Below, piece by piece: positions 6,286 to 13,526 of a stretch of 13,526 bases of DNA. Location of the stretch: positions 1 through 13,526 of the forward strand of contig CAKUJT010000067.1 in the NCBI GenBank assembly GCA_934661765.1, in the 5' to 3' direction. Position numbers and translations under genes: made by a program. Position 1 is the stretch's first letter. The number at the start of each line of letters is the position of its first letter. The notes below the pieces were generated by a model. That model was not told where the DNA came from. It saw only the letters and a list, made by a program, of their open reading frames with translations, and did not search any database. The DNA is from an uncultured Senegalimassilia sp. GTDB lineage: Bacteria > Actinomycetota > Coriobacteriia > Coriobacteriales > Eggerthellaceae.

Positions 6286-6370
6286 GAAGTGCGATACTTA
6301 ACAACCACCTCGGCGGGCCGCAATTGCTTGCGATTGAACCTTTCGGTGCCTGCTGTCTCGGGCAGCGGAA
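6251..6370 (-). ncRNA. L10 leader (ribosomal protein autoregulatory element)
   Basis: The minus-strand sequence directly after the upstream stop codon contains CTGCCCGAGACAGCAGGC and then CCGCCGAGGTGGT, close to the conserved blocks I remember from L10 leader RNAs (Rfam RF00557) of Gram-positive bacteria, where the L10-L12 complex binds a kink-turn region. A terminator hairpin follows. When L10(L12) is in excess it should bind here and favour termination. A covariance-model search would settle the assignment and the exact edges. Confidence 0.82.
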
Positions 6371-8374
6371 CTACTGTTGTTGCTCCGTCTTCTGCTGGTC
6401 GGCCGTTTCCGCGGTTTGTTTAACCGTCTTCGCGGCCTGCTCAGAAGATGACTTATCTATTGTATCAGATTTATTCTGCGTGTCAACAAGTTCTTGGACG
6501 GAATTTGTGGTATCGCCGGCGATGTACTTGAAGGCGATGGTATCGCCCTCCCTGTAGCCCACGATGCCGAGCTGCGCGGGCAAGGCGAAGTCGTAGATGC
6601 CCTCAACGCCTTCCAGCGTCACGTAGAAGTGGGAGTTGCCGTCCAGGACTGCCTGCGTCATGCTGCGGATCGCGCCCGTCTGCTCCTGCGTGTTGGCCTC
6701 CACGGCATCGCCGGAAAGCGTTCCGCTGGTTGCCAGCATCGCCTGATAGGACTTCTGCGTCTCCGCAACCGTGTCGCCCGTTGCCACGTTCTGGTAATGC
6801 TGGATGTCCACCATCGCGAACTTCTTCACGGTGCCTGCGTTATCCTTCAGCGCCATGAAGTACGTCGGCTGCTCGGACACGTTGATCAGGATGGGGAACG
6901 TAGCGGAGTAACGCAGGTTCTGCACGGCGCCCTCGGCCGATTGCATGGCCGATTCTTCGGTCGCGCCCGCCACCGGGTAGTAATGGGATTCCGCCGTGCG
7001 CTGGTTCACCAGCACGAAACCAACGATGGAGTTGTCCGCCGTGGCCGACGTCACGCCCGTGTACACCCACACGTCATCGTCCTTGGCAATGTAGTTGTAG
7101 CCCACGTTGCCATCGGTGCCCGGCGTGGTCTGCACCACGTTCTTCTGGCCCAGCCAGCTGTTCAGCCAGCCGTCCTGGTACTTGCCCGACCAGTTGTACT
7201 GCTGGATGAGCAGCTCGGCCGGATAGGCGCGGTCGACCCACTGGGGCACATCGCCGATGGCAAGGTCCGTGCACTCGCCCGTGGTGGCGTTCACCATGAC
7301 CACACGCTCGATGGTGGTGCCGCCGAACAGGCCGATGGTACGCGTCTGTACCGGGCAGATCCACCAGGGCTGGCCGTCCTCGTCAATCTCGAACGACTTC
7401 TCATCGAACATATAGAAGGGGTACTTCAACTGCACGTAACGGTCGATATTGCGGGCCAAAGGCTCGGAACGCGAATAGAAGATCGCGCGGTCGCCCAGCT
7501 TGACGATCTGTGCATCCTGCGTGGTCATGTCCACCAGCGCGTACGCCGGGATGCCCTCGGCTCGGTTCGTCAGCCACTTGAACAGGTCGGCATAGCCCAG
7601 CGGGCTCACGCGCACGGGCGTGCCCTGGTAGTTGATCTGGCTATACGTATTGGCAATCTCGAACTGGCTAACGTACTCGGGGATGTTGCCCATGGCGCGA
7701 TTGCCCAGCAGCGCCGCGGAATCACGGTCGATGATGGGAATCTCGGAGTAGTCGACCTGCTGGATGTCCTGCGCGAAGTCAGCATCCTGCGTATCCAGCA
7801 CGCTAGCGTACTTGGCAGCGTTGCCGGGAAACACCGACAGCGATGCCACGGCACCCAGCACGCCGACTAGCGTGATGGCCACGGGAATCCACGACGCCAC
7901 CTTGAACGCCTTCGCCTTCGTGCGGTTGGGGTCGACCTTGCTGTTGCCCGTTTCGTACGTGCGCGACTTCACGTTCCACAGCAGGAACAGCGGCAGCAGG
8001 ATGAACACGACCACGAACATCCACGTGTCCACGCTGTGGATGTTGATCGGCGGATGGAACCACCAGTAGGCCGCCGCCACGATAAGCAGCACCAGCACTG
8101 CGGTGATGATGAGCGCCTTCTTGCCCATCTTGCCTATCTTGTCGCCGAACGAGAACTCGGGGATGCCCCCGCCGTTGCCGCCCTTGTGACCGCGACCGCC
8201 GCTGAACGCGGTGAACGGGTTTTCGGAACCTTGGCCGCCAGCGCCGTTGCCCGACGAGCTGCTGGCACCCCCCTCGCCGGAGGCGCCAGCGGGCCCTCCG
8301 AAGCCTGCGCCCATGTCGAAGCCCGATTGCTTCAGGGCATCGATGAGCGACTCAAAACCGGATGTCTGTTTCAC
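6371..8374 (-). CDS. membrane-anchored protein of unknown function
   Basis: I do not recognise this 667-residue protein. From the N-terminus it has a cytoplasmic Gly/Ser-rich stretch (about 20-75), three hydrophobic segments (about 87-106, 118-134 and 161-182), a large domain of about 450 residues that is probably outside the cell, and a Gln/Thr/Lys/Ser-rich tail of about 40 residues. The outer domain has many aromatic residues and repeated beta-strand-like stretches such as YPFYMFDEKSFEIDEDGQ, PWWICPVQT and VVMVNATTGECTDL. The last resembles the style of PepSY-type units but is not a firm match. Start choice: GTG at 8374 has GAAAGGGA about 6 bases upstream. An alternative GTG at 8413 adds 13 residues but lies directly after a TACAAT hexamer and lacks a good SD. 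The tail DNA carries the rplJ promoter. No conserved neighbour explains its role. Confidence 0.75.
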   Translation of the reverse strand: MKQTSGFESLIDALKQSGFDMGAGFGGPAGASGEGGASSSSGNGAGGQGSENPFTAFSGGRGHKGGNGGGIPEFSFGDKIGKMGKKALIITAVLVLLIVAAAYWWFHPPINIHSVDTWMFVVVFILLPLFLLWNVKSRTYETGNSKVDPNRTKAKAFKVASWIPVAITLVGVLGAVASLSVFPGNAAKYASVLDTQDADFAQDIQQVDYSEIPIIDRDSAALLGNRAMGNIPEYVSQFEIANTYSQINYQGTPVRVSPLGYADLFKWLTNRAEGIPAYALVDMTTQDAQIVKLGDRAIFYSRSEPLARNIDRYVQLKYPFYMFDEKSFEIDEDGQPWWICPVQTRTIGLFGGTTIERVVMVNATTGECTDLAIGDVPQWVDRAYPAELLIQQYNWSGKYQDGWLNSWLGQKNVVQTTPGTDGNVGYNYIAKDDDVWVYTGVTSATADNSIVGFVLVNQRTAESHYYPVAGATEESAMQSAEGAVQNLRYSATFPILINVSEQPTYFMALKDNAGTVKKFAMVDIQHYQNVATGDTVAETQKSYQAMLATSGTLSGDAVEANTQEQTGAIRSMTQAVLDGNSHFYVTLEGVEGIYDFALPAQLGIVGYREGDTIAFKYIAGDTTNSVQELVDTQNKSDTIDKSSSEQAAKTVKQTAETADQQKTEQQQ
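6459..6486 (-). promoter_or_regulatory. rplJ-rplL promoter, inside the end of the upstream gene
   Basis: On the minus strand a perfect TTGACA (6486-6481), a 16-base spacer and TACAAT (6464-6459) preceded by TGA (an extended -10) form a near-consensus promoter. It lies within codons about 30 to 39 from the end of the membrane-protein gene. The expected start is near 6452, so the leader to rplJ would be about 270 bases, with its first 80 bases overlapping the coding tail. Confidence 0.85.
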
Positions 8375-8420
8375 GGCATCCCTTTCTCCATTGATGGATG
8401 AACAATGTTCCACATTGTAG

Positions 8421-8460
8421 CGGAACGCGTCCAGCTTCCCTTGAAACCGAACGCGTTCCG
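8421..8460. promoter_or_regulatory. paired GAACGCG sites at the start of the membrane-protein transcript
   Basis: The plus strand has CGGAACGCGTCC (8421-8432) and CCGAACGCGTTCCG (8447-8460). The second contains the perfect palindrome GAACGCGTTC and the first is a half-degenerate copy 26 bases away. The palindrome sits just downstream of the -10 at 8467-8472, where a repressor would block transcription. The 2-base gap between GAAC and GTTC excludes the LexA box of Gram-positive bacteria, which has a gap of four. Confidence 0.45.
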
Positions 8461-8466
8461 TTACCT

Positions 8467-8496
8467 TTTATATTCGTTGCGATGACGGCCGGTCAA
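8467..8496 (-). promoter_or_regulatory. promoter of the membrane-protein gene
   Basis: On the minus strand TTGACC (8496-8491), an 18-base spacer and TATAAA (8472-8467) lie between the acnA stop and the membrane-protein start. The expected start near 8460 gives a leader of about 85 bases. A second hexamer, TACAAT (8419-8414), lies closer but has no good -35. Confidence 0.7.
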
Positions 8497-8559
8497 CGCC
8501 GTGCCCTTCCGGGAAGCGCGGCACTCCCCTTGGCGAAGCGCCGCGTTCGGCTGCCGCCC

Positions 8560-11235
<2,676 letters not shown>

Positions 11236-11292
11236 ATCGTCCCCTCTTGGTGCGTGTCGCACCCTGATATCGATCTTGCTGAACACGATTCA

Positions 11293-11365
11293 GCCGACAG
11301 TCGCGCTCGTCGGCAACCGATAGTCACACACGTCGGCAGGAGCAAATCCGACAATCAACGTCGGC
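11293..11365. repeat. three related dyads upstream of acnA
   Basis: On the plus strand three units share CCGA(C/T)A(G/A)TC...GTCGGC: CCGAC 11294-11298 with GTCGG 11309-11313; CCGAT 11317-11321 with GTCGG 11332-11336; and CCGAC 11348-11352 with GTCGG 11360-11364. Arm spacing is 10, 10 and 7 bases, and the units start 23 and 31 bases apart. They lie about 60-130 bases upstream of the acnA start, as expected for repeated operator sites. The protein is unknown. Confidence 0.5.
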
Positions 11366-11458
11366 CGGCTGCCATGCACGCAGGATGAAACCTACCTGCA
11401 ACCAACTTAAACCGGCAGCAGCACCTCCCAGCTCAAGCCCGCTACGGGAGTGAGCACG

Positions 11459-11491
11459 GGCCGGCACCCCGCTTCCCGCAGCTTGCCGGCC
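11459..11491 (-). other. hairpin downstream of icd
   Basis: GGCCGGCA (11459-11466) and TGCCGGCC (11484-11491) form a perfect 8-bp stem with a 17-base loop, 16 bases after the icd stop codon. There is no T-run on the minus strand, so it is not an intrinsic terminator of the usual kind; icd transcription may continue into acnA. Confidence 0.4.
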
Positions 11492-11507
11492 AGCGCCCGC
11501 CGTACGA

Positions 11508-12605
11508 TTACGCCTGAGCCTTGATGGCGGCGATGAGCGCCTCGGTGAACTCGGTGCAGCTAGCCGCGGGGGCGCTGCTGCCCGTGGCCTTGCGGATATC
11601 GCCCGTCAACACGGAGCCGTCAGCGTACACGGCGCGGACGCCGCGGCGGATGCGCTCGGCGATTTCCAGCTCCCCAAGATGATCGAGCATCATGGCCGCG
11701 GACATGATCTCCGCGGTAGGGTTGGCCTTGTTCTGGCCCGCGATGTCGGGAGCGGAGCCGTGCACAGCCTCGAAGACGGCGTATTCCTTGCCGATGTTCG
11801 CGCCCGGGGCGATGCCCAGGCCGCCGACCAGGCCAGCAGCCAGGTCGCTGGCGATGTCACCATACAGGTTGGGAAACACCACCACGTCGAACTGCGCCGG
11901 GTCGATGACCATGTTCATGCAGAAGGCGTCGATGATGCGGTCGTCGAACTCAACGCGGCCCTCGTACTCCTTAGCAACCTCTCGCGCCGTGCGCAGGAAC
12001 AGGCCGTCGGAATACTTCATGATGTTGGCCTTATGAGCAGCGGTGACCTTTTTGCGGCCATGCTTCAGCGCATACTCGAAGGCATAGCGCACGATGTTCT
12101 GGGTAGCCGTGATGGAAATAGGCTTAATGGAGATACCGGAATCGGGGCGAATAACGCCCGCACCCTCGTCCTCGCAGAACTTGATGAGCTTCGAAGCTGC
12201 CTCGGAGCCCTCTTCGAATTCCACGCCCGCGTACAGATCCTCGGAGTTCTCACGAACGATGACCAGGTCGACGTCGTCGTAGCGACCGCCCGCACCGGGC
12301 ATGGACAGCACCGGACGCAGGCACACATACAGGTCGAGCGTTTTGCGAAGCGCAACGTTGACGCTGCGGAAACCGGTTCCAACGGGAGTGGTGCACGGGC
12401 CCTTGATGGCTACCTTGTTGCGCTTCACCGCCTCGATGGTCTCATCAGGCAGCGGAGTGCCCGTTTTCTCGGCGCATGCCGCACCGGCCTCAGCGACTTC
12501 CCAAACGATGTCCGCACCTGCAGCTTCTACGACCTGCTGCATTGCAGCAGACGTTTCCAAGCCGATGCCGTCGCCCGGAATCAAGGTTACAGTATGCTGT
12601 GCCAT
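11508..12605 (-). CDS. icd: isocitrate dehydrogenase, NAD-type
   Basis: This 365-residue beta-decarboxylating dehydrogenase is predicted to convert isocitrate to 2-oxoglutarate and CO2. Visible marks are LIPGDGIG (8-15), the substrate loop GFRSVNVALRK (78-88), VRENSEDLYAGVEF (117-130), HKANIMKYSDGLF (191-203), and NLYGDIASDLAAGLVGGLGIAPGANIG (246-272), which includes the metal-binding aspartates. The coenzyme loop reads HGSAPDIAG (282-290). Asp286-Ile287 stand where NADP enzymes such as E. coli Icd have Lys-Tyr, which points to NAD+. EDLYAGVEF separates it from 3-isopropylmalate dehydrogenase. AAGGAGTGG just before the ATG at 12605 fixes the start; the frame upstream to 12662 has no homology. 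It lies upstream of acnA, the preceding step of the pathway. Confidence 0.94.
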   Translation of the reverse strand: MAQHTVTLIPGDGIGLETSAAMQQVVEAAGADIVWEVAEAGAACAEKTGTPLPDETIEAVKRNKVAIKGPCTTPVGTGFRSVNVALRKTLDLYVCLRPVLSMPGAGGRYDDVDLVIVRENSEDLYAGVEFEEGSEAASKLIKFCEDEGAGVIRPDSGISIKPISITATQNIVRYAFEYALKHGRKKVTAAHKANIMKYSDGLFLRTAREVAKEYEGRVEFDDRIIDAFCMNMVIDPAQFDVVVFPNLYGDIASDLAAGLVGGLGIAPGANIGKEYAVFEAVHGSAPDIAGQNKANPTAEIMSAAMMLDHLGELEIAERIRRGVRAVYADGSVLTGDIRKATGSSAPAASCTEFTEALIAAIKAQA

Positions 12606-12644
12606 TGCCACTCCTTCTGTCCTGCGCCGCAGCGCATACGGGTT

Positions 12645-12679
12645 GAAAGAAACAGGCTGCACCGCAACGCGGCACAGCC
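12645..12679 (-). terminator. intrinsic terminator between the HEAT-like gene and icd
   Basis: In the minus-strand RNA, GGCUGUGCCGC and GCGGUGCAGCC (12655-12679) pair over 11 positions, including two G-U pairs, around a 3-base loop. UGUUUCUUUC follows. It begins 13 bases after the stop codon of the HEAT-like gene. It may be a full terminator or allow partial read-through, as no strong promoter is visible between it and icd. Confidence 0.6.
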
Positions 12680-12692
12680 CGAGGTTCCAAGC

Positions 12693-13301
12693 TTATTGTC
12701 CTTGAACGTTGTCAATGATGGTTTGCGCCTTGCGCTTCAAGGCACCCCTGCCATTATGCGCATCAAACGACATGCGTTCAACAAGTGCTTCCTTAACGTG
12801 CTCCGAAAGCTTGCCAGTGGCGAACTCCGCAACAGCATTCAGCATGTCGTTGAACTCGACATCGCCGTGATAGCACTGGATGGCTTCATCAATGAGCGGC
12901 CAGACGTTCTCGCTGCGCTTTTCGGTGGTGGCACCATATGCGCAGAAGAAGCGCATGGCAGCCAGGCGAACAAAACCGTTCTCCTCATCGAACAGCGCGT
13001 TCTCAGCACCGGCAAGCGCCTTGTCGGTGCAGCGCGACTCAACGGGGACGAGCGCGGTAAGCGCATCCAAGCTTTCCCAACGAGTTTGAGCCTCGGGACG
13101 ATTCAGGGCATCGACCAAATCGGATGCATAGGGAACGAGCAACTCGGGGCTAACCTTCGCGATAAACGCCAGCGATCCCGCTGCATTCTGTCGATTACGA
13201 CGCGAAGAGTCGCCCAATTGCGCGACCAATCGTTTGAATTTGTCCTCGTTCGTGAGCGCTTCACGCGCCACGAATTCGATGACATCCATGCTTCCAGCCA
13301 T
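12693..13301 (-). CDS. small HEAT-repeat-like helical protein
   Basis: This 202-residue protein has no signal peptide or membrane segment. It appears to consist of consecutive helix pairs with the spacing of HEAT/armadillo-like repeats: about 23-58 (LVAQLGDSSRRNRQNAAGSL), 63-98 (ALNRPEAQTRWESLDALTAL), 100-140 (LFDEENGFVRLAAMRFFCAYG) and a weaker unit at 148-175. Such folds usually bind proteins. The start at 13301 is chosen because GGAGGA lies 8 bases upstream; the ATG at 13316 overlaps that SD and would lack one of its own. A TATAAT hexamer lies 39 bases upstream. It is followed by a terminator and icd; a link to TCA-cycle function is possible but unproven. Confidence 0.75.
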   Translation of the reverse strand: MAGSMDVIEFVAREALTNEDKFKRLVAQLGDSSRRNRQNAAGSLAFIAKVSPELLVPYASDLVDALNRPEAQTRWESLDALTALVPVESRCTDKALAGAENALFDEENGFVRLAAMRFFCAYGATTEKRSENVWPLIDEAIQCYHGDVEFNDMLNAVAEFATGKLSEHVKEALVERMSFDAHNGRGALKRKAQTIIDNVQGQ

Positions 13302-13339
13302 GTGGTAATCCTCCATACCGCCTAGTATTTTCCAAGGTC

Positions 13340-13345
13340 ATTATA
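13340..13345 (-). promoter_or_regulatory. -10 element of the HEAT-like gene promoter
   Basis: The minus strand has a perfect TATAAT at 13345-13340 in an AT-rich patch. No good -35 is found at 16-18 base spacing (GGGGCT or CGGGGC), so the promoter may depend on an activator. The transcript would start near 13333, leaving about 32 bases to the start codon. Confidence 0.55.
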
Positions 13346-13442
13346 CCTTTTTGAAATTACCAGCCCCGCATTCAGCGCAGAATTAACACGGCGGTAAACT
13401 GGGTTTTAAGGGCTTTTGCGGCGAATAGCTCATAAGGCGAAG

Positions 13443-13526
13443 TCTGCGCGTCTGCGCGTCTGCGCGTCTGCGCGTCTGCGCGTCTGCGCGTCTGCGCGTC
13501 TGCGCGTCTGCGCGTCTGCGCGTCTG
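13443..13526. repeat. octanucleotide tandem repeat running off the window edge
   Basis: The unit TCTGCGCG repeats perfectly ten times from 13443 and a further half unit ends at the last base, so the true length is unknown. It lies about 100 bases upstream of the -10 of the HEAT-like gene. The repeat has no stop codon in any frame, so it could also belong to a coding region beyond the edge. Confidence 0.97.

Noticed and set aside
8375..8413. Longer start (GTG at 8413) for the unknown membrane protein
   Set aside because: The GTG follows directly on a TACAAT hexamer, has no good SD, and the 13 added residues look like translated leader. GTG at 8374 has a proper SD.
8447..8460. LexA/SOS box
   Set aside because: The half-sites GAAC and GTTC are separated by two bases; the Gram-positive SOS box needs four.
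11459..11491. Intrinsic terminator after icd
   Set aside because: The stem is good but no T-run follows in the minus direction, so it is listed only as a hairpin.
13302..13316. Upstream ATG (13316) as start of the HEAT-like gene
   Set aside because: This ATG overlaps the GGAGG that serves the next ATG at 13301 and has no SD of its own.
13443..13526. CRISPR array
   Set aside because: The 8-bp units are contiguous with no spacers, so this is a simple tandem repeat.

Overview
The window looks like a stretch of chromosome from a GC-rich Gram-positive bacterium, most likely an actinobacterium of the class Coriobacteriia (Eggerthella/Slackia-like). This rests on the high GC content with strong GC bias at third codon positions, purine-rich Shine-Dalgarno (SD) sites, GTG starts, a Gram-positive type L10 leader, and a DUF4013-like membrane protein of a kind I associate with that class. 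The family placement is inference. All nine genes lie on the minus strand, so the order of transcription runs from high to low coordinates. No gene-free stretch exceeds 300 bases; the longest is 272 bases between icd and acnA. I see no tRNA, rRNA, insertion sequence, prophage gene or CRISPR array.

Region 1 (13526 to 8560), oxidative TCA branch. An octanucleotide tandem repeat fills the right edge. It is followed by a TATAAT-type promoter, a small HEAT-repeat-like protein, a hairpin terminator, an NAD-type isocitrate dehydrogenase (icd), a 272-base spacer with three related dyads, and an AcnA-type aconitase. Aconitase and isocitrate dehydrogenase together turn citrate into 2-oxoglutarate. The aconitase departs from the family at a normally near-invariant motif next to its first Fe-S cysteine.

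Region 2 (8559 to 5141), unknown membrane protein and ribosomal stalk operon. A strong promoter drives a 667-residue membrane-anchored protein of unknown function. The last codons of that gene contain a near-consensus promoter for rplJ-rplL. The rplJ transcript starts with an L10 autoregulatory leader, an intrinsic-terminator-like attenuator and a helix that pairs the attenuator U-tract with the bases just before the rplJ SD. A strong terminator closes the operon. The usual neighbours rplK-rplA and rpoB-rpoC are absent on both sides.

Region 3 (5001 to 1778). A DUF4013-like multi-pass membrane protein is followed after 8 bases by ygiQ, a radical SAM protein with a seven-copy QAK repeat in its N-terminal extension and a long basic, glycine-rich tail.

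Region 4 (1777 to 1). An Rrf2-family regulator with three IscR-like cysteines is followed by cysK (cysteine synthase). The two have separate promoters, and both upstream regions carry a similar TATTCCC...GGGTATA dyad. This suggests a small cysteine or Fe-S-responsive regulon. The most interesting material is regulatory: the rplJ leader, the Rrf2/cysK dyads and the acnA upstream repeats.
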